Origin: Candidatus Methanomethylophilaceae archaeon
Lineage (GTDB): Archaea > Thermoplasmatota > Thermoplasmata > Methanomassiliicoccales > Methanomethylophilaceae
Direction of reading: 5' to 3'
Assembly: GCA_017395275.1 (NCBI GenBank)
Contig: JAFPVN010000242.1
Span: forward strand, 1 to 22,900
Length of the DNA: 22,900 nucleotides
Shown one piece after another: positions 13,736-20,890 of this stretch. The translations under genes and the position numbers were made by a program. The notes beneath the pieces were generated by a model. The model was not told the origin of the DNA. It did not search any database and saw only the letters and a list, made by a program, of their open reading frames with translations. Each line of letters begins with the position of its first letter. The stretch's first letter is position 1.

Positions 13736-16685
13736 CGTATCTCCTCCCTCTCTTGATAAGCAGATATGCGAACATCGGAACACCGATTATGGTCGTGATC
13801 GCACCCACGGGCAGTTCGTAACCCTGCAGGAGCAGCCTTGCCAGAAGGTCCGCCGTGACCATCAGGAAACCTCCGAGGGTCATCGTCGCGGGCAGCATCA
13901 TCCTGTGGTCGCCACCGAGGATCATCCTGCTCACGTGCGGTACGACGAGTCCCACGAATCCAATGATACCGCAGAACGCTACGCAGAACGCGGTGAGGAC
14001 AGATGCCGCGATCAGCATGAGGGCATCGAAGCGCTTGGCGTTGAGGCCCATCTGCTGCGCCTGATCGTCACCCAGCAGGACGAGGTTGAACTCCTTCGCC
14101 CAGATCAGCGGGACGAACGACAGCGCCATGACCGGCACCACGACAAGCCAGACCTTGTCCCATGTGATCGTGCTGAACGAACCGTACAGCCATGAAAGGG
14201 CGCTTGCGAGCTTGGTGCCCGCACTGAGCATCAGCATGGACTGTATCGCCGAGAATATCAGCCCTATCACTATACCTGCAAGGACATAGTTGACGGATTT
14301 CCCTCCCGTCTTTAGGGCCAGGAGCATCGTGAGACCGAAGGCCAGCAGTCCTCCCAGAATCGCCGAGAAGGAAATCAGGAAGGGGCTCTGGGCCGAGAAC
14401 AGTCCGAAGAAGGTGAAGTCGAGCGCCATGACGGCGACCGCGAAGGTTCCCGCTCCCGACGACACTCCCATGATGTATGGCTCGACCAGCGGGTTCTTGA
14501 TGACCGCCTGGTACATCGCACCGGCCACCGACAGTCCGATACCGACGACTATCGCCACAAGGACACGGGGCAGCCTCTGATTGTAGATGAGCATCTCCTC
14601 GTAGGAGAGGTTGTGTCCGCCCTTGGAGATCGATGATGCGGTCGCCGACAGCGCCTTGCCCAGCGACATGGTGGTCTCCGCTCCAACGCACAGCGATATC
14701 AGGGCCACAATCAGCGTCATGAGGGTCCCTATCGCCAAAACGACGCGGACCTTACGCTTGCTCTTGGTGTTGTGCGAGTAATTCTCGCCGTAGAAGTAGA
14801 TGTATATCTTCTCCTTGAGGTCGGAGAGGGGGTGCTTGAATCCGAAAGCGAACCTGAGCACCAACCAGAGGATGACCAGTACGGCGACGATCGATATCGC
14901 GATGATCAGCAGGGTCTTCCACAATCCGCCGTCCCTCGATACGAAATCGGCCTCGGTGTAATCCACCGGGGTGTTGCCGTAATAGACAATTATGCCTGTA
15001 TCGTCGGGCACCATGATCAGTCCGTCGATGACGACTGGACATATCATGGCGTAGTTAGTGGCCCCCTGTTCGATCCATTTGAGCGAATTGTTCTCCAGAT
15101 CGAATACGAGGATGTGCCTGGACGAGTAGGCGGTCATGTAGAGGTACTTTCCGTTCACCAATTGAGGTGCGTTGTGGGGGACGAAGGTCCTGCTGATCTT
15201 GGCGGACAGGAGCTTGTACTCCCCCTCCTCATCCACGGCATAAAGCCCCTCGTAGAAAGGTACGATGACACCCCTGAAATCGGCCGTCTCGTATCTGGTC
15301 AGATATGTGCCTGTGGCACCGAACGCTCCCTTGAAATCCTTGACGAGCGACAATTCCGTGCCGTTGAACTTGTAGATGACCAGGGAACTGTACTTCGAAT
15401 CCATCCCCAGACCGTCCGAGCAGGGGGCGAACACAGTGTAATCGGAATCCCCGTCCTTGTATACCTGCGGACAGCAGACCGCTCCGCACTGGCCCTTGAA
15501 CGATGTGGTCCTGTACACCACCTGCTTGACCAACGGTTCGCCGGTATCCTGTTCGTAGATGTACAGGCAACCGTCGTAGCATCCCGTGAAGACGTATCCG
15601 TCGAATATGGTGGATGATGAGTAATAGTTCGGACCTTCCATCTGGCGGGCCCAGAGTAGGTTCAGGTCGAGGTCGCAGCAGTAGATCATACCGTTGCATG
15701 ATTTGAAGAAGATGGTACCGGAATCGGCGACGATGGTCTCGATGGTGGTGCTCCACGACGCCTGCCAGTCCAGATCGATGGTCTTTCCCGGGACGTACAC
15801 CGAGTGGTCGTCCCAGGCGTTGCCGTTGAACGTGATCACGTACTCGTTGCTTGCTCCGGGTCCCTGACGCCAGTCGATCCTGTAGATGAGACCATTGTTC
15901 GCTCCGATGTAAATGTACTGTCCTGCGATAGCGGCAGATGAGGTGTCCCCTCCGTCGGGGACGTATGTGAACGTCCAGACGACATCGCCAGTATTGATGT
16001 CCCTGCATTCGACGGCACACTCGTTGGTGGTCTTGGCGGTCGAACCGTACTTCAGGAACGCATATCCTCCGGCGGAGAGCACACCGCCGTACAGGGACGA
16101 GGGCTTGTCGCCTCCGTATGTGGGAGTGTATCTCCACGCCCTCCCGGATTTGTCGGTAGAGATGTCGGTGGTCTGATTGGCGCTGTTCCAGGAATCGCCC
16201 TGCAGCGCCGTCCATACGGACTTGTGGTCGGGATTCGAGGCGGGAATGATGCCGACGGGATAGTAACCCAAAGCTATCGGGACACCGGAATAGGCAGCGG
16301 ACAGATCCGCAGCTGCTGCCCAGTCCGTGCCGTTCCATGTGTACACGTGCCATCCGCATGTTGCGGTGACTCCCGTCGTTCCGGGCGTATCCAGCGCTCC
16401 GCCCGTATCGGTGGTGCTCCCGGTGACCCTCTGGGAGATGCCGTCCACGGTCGTGAAACCGGCATTGAAGGAAATTGATGCCGCGGTGAGCGTCGATGAT
16501 ATCGTATCCGAGAGCGTGGCCCCTTCGCTGATCGGGATCCATTTTATGCGTCCGTTACCGTAATCCAGCAGAAAGTTCCCATCCTGCTCCCCCGCAGCCT
16601 CTGAATCGGAGGCTGCAATCGGGAAGCATACGACCAACGTCAGCAGGACCGCTACGGTGAGAATCTTGACGGAGACCTCTCTCAC
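13728..16685 (-). CDS. Fusion: extracellular module + PQQ-like beta-propeller + FecCD permease
   Basis: 985 residues in one unbroken frame. Order: signal or anchor 1-26; small module about 36-145 with DYGNGRIKW (41-49), G55, GWHVYTWNG (111-119) and ALGYYP, which resembles DUF4430-like domains; beta-propeller about 160-575 with recurring blade motifs such as YIYIGANNGLIYRIDW, TIFFKSCNGMIYCCDLD, YVFTGCYDGCLYIYEQDTG and YLYMTAYSSRHILVFDLE; membrane helix about 589-612; cytoplasmic linker; FecCD permease about 645-983 with all usual motifs (RLPRVLVAIVVGIGLSVAG, NPLVEPYIMGVSSGAG, GFVGLVVPH, ELPVGAITTIIGV). Start is GTG at 16685, overlapping the binding-protein stop (GTGA). The propeller should face outside and could receive ligand or organise the complex. 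It is not a normal permease: usual length is about 330-360. Function of the propeller is inference. Confidence 0.85.
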   Translation of the reverse strand: MREVSVKILTVAVLLTLVVCFPIAASDSEAAGEQDGNFLLDYGNGRIKWIPISEGATLSDTISSTLTAASISFNAGFTTVDGISQRVTGSTTDTGGALDTPGTTGVTATCGWHVYTWNGTDWAAAADLSAAYSGVPIALGYYPVGIIPASNPDHKSVWTALQGDSWNSANQTTDISTDKSGRAWRYTPTYGGDKPSSLYGGVLSAGGYAFLKYGSTAKTTNECAVECRDINTGDVVWTFTYVPDGGDTSSAAIAGQYIYIGANNGLIYRIDWRQGPGASNEYVITFNGNAWDDHSVYVPGKTIDLDWQASWSTTIETIVADSGTIFFKSCNGMIYCCDLDLNLLWARQMEGPNYYSSSTIFDGYVFTGCYDGCLYIYEQDTGEPLVKQVVYRTTSFKGQCGAVCCPQVYKDGDSDYTVFAPCSDGLGMDSKYSSLVIYKFNGTELSLVKDFKGAFGATGTYLTRYETADFRGVIVPFYEGLYAVDEEGEYKLLSAKISRTFVPHNAPQLVNGKYLYMTAYSSRHILVFDLENNSLKWIEQGATNYAMICPVVIDGLIMVPDDTGIIVYYGNTPVDYTEADFVSRDGGLWKTLLIIAISIVAVLVILWLVLRFAFGFKHPLSDLKEKIYIYFYGENYSHNTKSKRKVRVVLAIGTLMTLIVALISLCVGAETTMSLGKALSATASSISKGGHNLSYEEMLIYNQRLPRVLVAIVVGIGLSVAGAMYQAVIKNPLVEPYIMGVSSGAGTFAVAVMALDFTFFGLFSAQSPFLISFSAILGGLLAFGLTMLLALKTGGKSVNYVLAGIVIGLIFSAIQSMLMLSAGTKLASALSWLYGSFSTITWDKVWLVVVPVMALSFVPLIWAKEFNLVLLGDDQAQQMGLNAKRFDALMLIAASVLTAFCVAFCGIIGFVGLVVPHVSRMILGGDHRMMLPATMTLGGFLMVTADLLARLLLQGYELPVGAITTIIGVPMFAYLLIKRGRRYDE

Positions 16686-18034
16686 TCCATCGCCCCCGTC
16701 AGGTATAGGTAATCGTGATAGTCGTTGCCCACCGCCTTATCAGGGACGGGATCGGTGAAGGATTCGGGTACTATCAGCTCGCAGATGATCTCCATCGGCT
16801 GGATGAACCTCGGGCCAGCCCTTCCTGCGATGGACCCCATCTTCTCCGTCAGGAGGAACACCGAATCGGGATATGCGTCCGTGGATTTCCATTCCATGGC
16901 AAGGTTGGACATCATCAGGTCGTAGTCCTCGACCTTGTACTTATCACTGTCAATGACTATGATGCAGTCCGGATTCTTCTCGAGGATGGACTCCCTGGTT
17001 ATATTGGCCCAGCCGCCGACGCTCTCGAAGGCGTTCGTACAGTGGAGCTCCTTCAGGATGTCGTTGATGTAAGTGTAATTGCCCGCCACCCAAGGCGACG
17101 GGTCGGATCCGAGGGCGACCATGACCTTCTTCCCCTCAGCGGGTGCTGCGAGGTCGTGGAGCACCTGTATGTAATAATCCAGTTTCTGCAGGTACGCCTG
17201 CGGAGCCTGGTTGTATCCTATCGCTATGCCGCTTATGAAGATGTTCTTGTAGATCGTCTCGATGTCCTCTCCGTTGTACAGTACGACCGCATTGACATTG
17301 GACGAACGGAGCATCCTCGCCATCTGTACCTGATTGTAGGTCGATGCGTCGCAGAACACCATCTCCGGGGACGTGTTCATTATGGATTCGTAACTGGGAT
17401 CTGTATATGAACCGACGATCGCTATGGAGCCGTCGTTGTGACCGTTCACGATCTCCTCCGGGTAGTCGCTGTACATGTCGGTACCTACGATCTTCTGGGT
17501 ACCCCTGACCGAATTGAGCGTCTCGGTGCAGACGGGGGAAAGGGAGACGATGCTGTTCGGTGCGGCGTAACCGTAGACCGAGGTGCCTGTCGCATCGACC
17601 GCGGTCATGGGTTTGCCGTCGGCATCGGTGTATGCCCAGATAGCGACGGTATAATCGGAGACGTCGAGGGACGTATCGGGATTCCTCTCCGCATCGAACG
17701 ACCCGTCCGAAACCGTCCATAGGTTCCATGAATGCGTCGAATCGTTCGCATATGTGGTACTGTTGTAGGTCACGCTCACCAGATTGTTGTCCGTGACCGT
17801 GTAACTGAATCCGGCGGACATGTGCTGGGATTCCGCCAGCGTAAGGAGGTTGATGGGGTCCTTGACGTTGCCCGTACCCGCATCCACCCATATTGTCAGG
17901 TAATCTCCGAAGTCTATGACGATACCTTCGGAACGGTACTGCGTGGCGTTCGACCCTACACCGTACAGAGCGACAGTACCCACCGCTCCCAGAACGATCA
18001 CCGCTACGGTGAGGATGACTTTCGTCTTCATCAT
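16682..18034 (-). CDS. btuF: ABC substrate-binding protein (BtuF/FepB type) with extra N-terminal module
   Basis: 450 residues. An N-terminal hydrophobic segment (MMKTKVILTVAVIVLGAVGTVAL) acts as signal peptide or anchor. Residues about 37-140 are an added module with DFGDYLTIW (41-49), G55, and HSWNLWTVSDG (101-111). From about 160 is the class III binding-protein fold, with SIVSLSPVCTETLNSV matching the BtuF start, then PEMVFCD, GGWANITRESILEKNPDCIIV and AGRAGPRF. Binds corrinoid outside the cell and delivers it to the permeases; ligand inferred from context. No lipobox. ATG at 18034 kept as conventional start; an in-frame CTG at 18094 has a far better Shine-Dalgarno and would add 20 residues. 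First gene of the importer operon. Confidence 0.85.
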   Translation of the reverse strand: MMKTKVILTVAVIVLGAVGTVALYGVGSNATQYRSEGIVIDFGDYLTIWVDAGTGNVKDPINLLTLAESQHMSAGFSYTVTDNNLVSVTYNSTTYANDSTHSWNLWTVSDGSFDAERNPDTSLDVSDYTVAIWAYTDADGKPMTAVDATGTSVYGYAAPNSIVSLSPVCTETLNSVRGTQKIVGTDMYSDYPEEIVNGHNDGSIAIVGSYTDPSYESIMNTSPEMVFCDASTYNQVQMARMLRSSNVNAVVLYNGEDIETIYKNIFISGIAIGYNQAPQAYLQKLDYYIQVLHDLAAPAEGKKVMVALGSDPSPWVAGNYTYINDILKELHCTNAFESVGGWANITRESILEKNPDCIIVIDSDKYKVEDYDLMMSNLAMEWKSTDAYPDSVFLLTEKMGSIAGRAGPRFIQPMEIICELIVPESFTDPVPDKAVGNDYHDYLYLTGAME

Positions 18035-18091
18035 CTTCGATTGTGCCGAACTCGTTTTCCTGTCCGCGTCCAGCCATGAGTTGTCGATCGC

Positions 18092-18106
18092 CAGGGTCGT
18101 GCCTCC
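18092..18106 (-). promoter_or_regulatory. Strong Shine-Dalgarno facing an in-frame CTG upstream of the binding-protein gene
   Basis: GGAGG (18102-18106) is followed after seven bases by CTG (18092-18094), in frame with the gene; no stop intervenes. The annotated ATG has no comparable ribosome site. A CTG start would give LAIDNSWLDADRKTSSAQSK before the hydrophobic segment. Confidence 0.4.
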
Positions 18107-18135
18107 TAATCTATGCAGGACGTATTATCCAACTA

Positions 18136-18147
18136 GTTTATAATAAG
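18136..18147 (-). promoter_or_regulatory. TATA box of the importer operon
   Basis: Minus-strand CTTATTATAAAC. Predicted start near 18115 gives a leader containing the GGAGG at 18102-18106. The stretch from here to 18291 holds no gene that I can support; its minus strand has T-rich patches (18246-18270) that could end the upstream transcript. Confidence 0.5.
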
Positions 18148-18291
18148 GTTGATTGACAAGTCGACAGATATGCACACAAATCGTCATTATAGGGCCGCGA
18201 TGCAGCCGTATGCGTACGTTTGAGATGACCGGCAGGAACAGGACAAGAAATGGAAAGGGTTTGGGAAAAGGTTTGTTTGAAGTTTACGCGT

Positions 18292-19266
18292 TCAGGCAGT
18301 GAACGGTCCGCTTGCCTTCCAGGTAGAGACTGTGTTCGGGTTCTCAGAACCATATCCCTCAATGTAGGGTGTGAGGAACCAGATCGTGCTCGCGGACTCG
18401 AAGAACTTGAATCCGTCGTGCTCGGTGGAGTCGTATCCGGAGAAGGACTGCCATCCGTTGAGGTAGGTGGTGGAAGATCCGTCCTGTGCTGCCTTGTCTA
18501 CCTGGGAGTAGGTGTAGCAGCTGATGCACCATCCAGCATCATTGTAACCCTTGTTTCCATCGATGCTTGCGACGTAACCCCAGCCGGATTTGGTCCACTC
18601 AATGTTAGCGTCCTTCATCGCATCGGTGAATGCATCGCTCGCGTTGCTCGCCTTTGCAGAGTACCATCCGTTCTTGGCATTGTCCGCAGCGAAGTACAGG
18701 TAGAAAGAGTACTCCTTCTTGCCGTCGTCGACGATGTCCTTCTCGAACGGTCCGGAGTTCTTCCAGGTGCTCACAGTGTTGGGGTTCTCAGAACCATATC
18801 CCTCAATGTAGGGTGTGAGGAACCAAATCTTGCTTGCAGACTGGTAGAACTTGAATCCGTCGTGCTCGGTGGAGTCGTATCCGGAGAAAGACTGCCATCC
18901 GTTGAGGTAGGTGGTGGAAGATCCGTCCTGTGCTGCCTTGTCGGTGTGAGCATACGTGTAAACGCTGATGCACCATCCAGCATCATTGTAACCCTTGTTT
19001 CCATCGATGCTTGCGATGTAACCCCACTTGGATTTCTCCCATGAGAGGTTGGCGTCCTTCATAGCATTGGTAAATCCGTCGCTGGCGTTGCTCGCCTTTG
19101 CAGAGTACCAACCGTTCTTGGCATTGTCTGCGCCGAAGTAGAGATAGTAGTAGTATTCGTCATCGGTGTTCTTATCCTTGTTCAGAAGGAAGAACGCAGA
19201 GACTCCTGCGACCGCCACTATTGCAACAACTGCGACAGCAATGATGATCGTTGTCTTCTGATTCAT
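18292..19266 (-). CDS. Membrane-anchored surface protein with two near-identical extracellular domains
   Basis: 324 residues. One N-terminal helix (TTIIIAVAVVAIVAVAGVSAFFLL, about 5-28), an acidic linker, then two domains of about 137 residues (about 38-174 and 186-322) joined by KDIVDDGKKE. Each has YLYF-A-DNAKNGWYSAKASNASD, A-MKDAN, a GY(I/V)ASIDGNKGYNDAGWCIS core, STTYLNGWQSFSGY and IWFLTPYIEGYGS. The pattern of a Ser/Ala-rich helix, then xIxSIDG, then GWxxxxY resembles DUF4430 or transcobalamin beta-like domains; this is a remote judgement. Aromatic and cysteine positions are conserved between copies. It lies upstream of, and in the same direction as, the corrinoid importer but has its own promoter. 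I infer a surface corrinoid-binding or adhesin-like role. Start ATG is after GAAGGTGAAAAG (Shine-Dalgarno GGTGA). Confidence 0.75.
   Translation of the reverse strand: MNQKTTIIIAVAVVAIVAVAGVSAFFLLNKDKNTDDEYYYYLYFGADNAKNGWYSAKASNASDGFTNAMKDANLSWEKSKWGYIASIDGNKGYNDAGWCISVYTYAHTDKAAQDGSSTTYLNGWQSFSGYDSTEHDGFKFYQSASKIWFLTPYIEGYGSENPNTVSTWKNSGPFEKDIVDDGKKEYSFYLYFAADNAKNGWYSAKASNASDAFTDAMKDANIEWTKSGWGYVASIDGNKGYNDAGWCISCYTYSQVDKAAQDGSSTTYLNGWQSFSGYDSTEHDGFKFFESASTIWFLTPYIEGYGSENPNTVSTWKASGPFTA
18301..18711 (-). repeat. Domain repeat, copy 2 (encodes residues 186-322)
   Basis: In-phase copy at a 444-base offset (148 codons) from copy 1. Exact identity extends over 44 bases (18338-18381 with 18782-18825) and 53 bases (18446-18498 with 18890-18942). 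Confidence 0.9.
18745..19155 (-). repeat. Domain repeat, copy 1 (encodes residues 38-174)
   Basis: Partner of the copy at 18301-18711. High nucleotide identity including synonymous positions points to recent duplication or ongoing gene conversion. Confidence 0.9.
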
Positions 19267-19289
19267 CTTTTCACCTTCATTGGATGATG

Positions 19290-19308
19290 AGTCCAATTAA
19301 GTTGGACT
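19290..19308 (-). promoter_or_regulatory. Perfect inverted repeat AGTCCAA-N5-TTGGACT in the promoter of the duplicated-domain protein
   Basis: Seven-base perfect arms with a five-base spacer. The likely TATA box, minus-strand CTTTAATACT at 19323-19332, places the transcription start near 19303, inside the repeat. Such placement fits a repressor operator that controls this surface protein. Confidence 0.55.
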
Positions 19309-19343
19309 AGTATTCCAGTGATAGTATTAAAGCGGTTTGGCTA

Positions 19344-19378
19344 CCAATCAACAAATTAACAGCGATTGGATTTTATCC
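19344..19378 (+). promoter_or_regulatory. Promoter of the dUTPase-like gene with upstream inverted repeat
   Basis: TTTTATCC (19371-19378) lies about 25 bases before the ATG at 19400, so the message is probably leaderless. Directly before it CCAATC (19344-19349) and GATTGG (19364-19369) form a six-base inverted repeat with a 14-base gap; significance unknown. Confidence 0.45.
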
Positions 19379-19399
19379 GATGCGCACATAACGTAGGAT

Positions 19400-19891
19400 A
19401 TGGCAATCTTCTCCGACAAGGACATAGTTGAAGGCATGATGACCGGTTACCTCGGCATCGACGACTACCACGAGCGCGGGCTCACCCCCAACGGCTACGA
19501 CCTGCGCATATCCGAGATCCTCATCAGGGGACAGGAGGAGAAGATCAAGGAAGGCGTGGCCACGATCCCCCCGAGGACCATGTTCTACGTTTCCACCATA
19601 GAGAGGGTCCGCATGCCCGACGACGCCTGCGCACAGCTGTGGCTGAGGACAACGTGGATAAGGAAGGGCATCATCGGAGCCTTCGGGAAGATCGACGCCG
19701 GATTCTGCGGGACGCTCACGCTCGGCGCGTACAACGCCACAGACGACCCCGTGGAGATACCGATAGGCGAGAGGTTCTGCCAGATGGTGTTCGAGGGACT
19801 CACGTCGAAATCCATGAAGGACTACGCCGAGCGCAGCGGACACTACCAGAACCAGACCGGCGTCACGCTGGAAGCGGTCAACAAGAAGTGA
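19400..19891 (+). CDS. dut: dUTP diphosphatase-like protein of the dCTP deaminase/dUTPase superfamily
   Basis: 163 residues. Trimeric superfamily that handles dCTP or dUTP to keep uracil out of DNA and supply dUMP. Visible family motifs: LTPNGYDLRIS (28-38), LWLRTTWIRKG (80-90), GKIDAGFCGTLTLGAYN (96-112) and IGERFCQMVFE (122-132). In dCTP deaminases the motif IDxGFxGxxTLE has a catalytic glutamate; here that position is Gly109, so deamination is unlikely and dUTP hydrolysis is favoured, as in the archaeal Dut group. Start is the first ATG, consistent with the TATA box. Convergent with the methyltransferase gene, stops touching with no spacer. Confidence 0.82.
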   Translation: MAIFSDKDIVEGMMTGYLGIDDYHERGLTPNGYDLRISEILIRGQEEKIKEGVATIPPRTMFYVSTIERVRMPDDACAQLWLRTTWIRKGIIGAFGKIDAGFCGTLTLGAYNATDDPVEIPIGERFCQMVFEGLTSKSMKDYAERSGHYQNQTGVTLEAVNKK

Positions 19892-20890
19892 TCAGTCCCT
19901 CACTATGTCGAAGACGTACACGCTCGCCGTAGGCGAGTACGTCTTCAGCTCCCTCTTCTCCGAGAGATGACACGATAGACCATGCTGGCACATGTCGTCT
20001 ATCAGCTGTTCCGTCAGCGTATCGGACTCGCTGCGCTCCATGATCCTATGCATGTGCACGATGCCGCCCTTCTTCGTCTTCGACAGTGCGACGTCCAGGA
20101 ACCTGTAGGCGATCTGCGGCAGATTCATGATCACGCGGTCGGCCTGCGGGAGGCCCTTCACCGCTTCTGAAGCGTCCCCTTCCATCGGGATTATGTCGTC
20201 CGCCCTGTTCAGGGCTATGTTCCTCTTCATGAACAGGTACGCGTCGTGGTTGAGGTCGATCGAATACACCTTCTCGGGATGGGCGTGCTTGCAGATCACC
20301 AACGGGAACGGGGCCACGCCGGCGAACATGTCGATGATGGTCTCACCGTCCCTCACCTGGGATGCCACGTGCATGCGCTCGGTGGCCAGTCTCGGGTTGA
20401 AGTACACCTTTGCCGGATCGGTGATCATCGTGACGCCGGATTCCTTATGGCGGGTCTCAGTGGGTCCGGTGCCCGCGATGGGCTCCAGCTCCCTTATCCT
20501 GAGCTCGCCCTTCACGCCGCCGTCCATCAGCACGAGGCGGACGTTCTTGTTGACCTTGAGCAGCGCATCGCCTATCTGGGTCTTGTACGGGAGCAGCTCG
20601 TCCTCGATCTTTATGATTATCAGGTCGCCGATGCAGTCGAAGGAGTTCGGAAGGATCTCCCTTATGTCCTCGGGGAGGAACATCCTGTAATCCGTCTCCT
20701 GATGCTCTATCTCCTCCAGCTCACAATCCTCGATAGGATAGCCGCCGAATGAATCGCAGAGGATCGGTATGAGAAGGGAATCGCCGTCGGCGGTTATCCT
20801 GTGGTCTATGTCCAGCAGCCCCCCGGCCTTCAGCGACATCCTGACGGGATTGCCTTCGGCCTTTGGTACCCTGACGCATCTGACCATCAT
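19892..20890 (-). CDS. trm5: tRNA (guanine37-N1)-methyltransferase (Trm5 type)
   Basis: 332 residues. Methylates N1 of G37 next to the anticodon using S-adenosylmethionine, preventing frameshifts. N-terminal domain (VRVPKAEGNPVRMSLK), middle domain with the VLMDGGVKGELRIRELEPIAG stretch (120-140), KVYFNPRLATER (161-172) and the class I Rossmann domain: IIDMFAGVAPFPL (185-197), IDLNHDAY, and NLP at 256-258. TYW2/Taw2, a relative in wyosine synthesis, is the main alternative; the NLP motif and overall order suit Trm5. Start ATGATG overlaps the dphB stop, so the two are coupled; both act in translation. Confidence 0.87.
   Translation of the reverse strand: MMVRCVRVPKAEGNPVRMSLKAGGLLDIDHRITADGDSLLIPILCDSFGGYPIEDCELEEIEHQETDYRMFLPEDIREILPNSFDCIGDLIIIKIEDELLPYKTQIGDALLKVNKNVRLVLMDGGVKGELRIRELEPIAGTGPTETRHKESGVTMITDPAKVYFNPRLATERMHVASQVRDGETIIDMFAGVAPFPLVICKHAHPEKVYSIDLNHDAYLFMKRNIALNRADDIIPMEGDASEAVKGLPQADRVIMNLPQIAYRFLDVALSKTKKGGIVHMHRIMERSESDTLTEQLIDDMCQHGLSCHLSEKRELKTYSPTASVYVFDIVRD

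Noticed and set aside
12812..13756. Long open frame antisense to btuC
   Set aside because: His, Arg and Glu-rich translation with no structure, typical of antisense shadows.
14772..15617. Open frame antisense to the propeller
   Set aside because: No start signal and no recognisable domain; the propeller frame is clearly the coding one.
18131..18138. AACTAGTT next to the importer TATA box as the same operator as at 19290-19308
   Set aside because: Only a short core is shared; flanking bases are not symmetric, so a common regulator is not supported.
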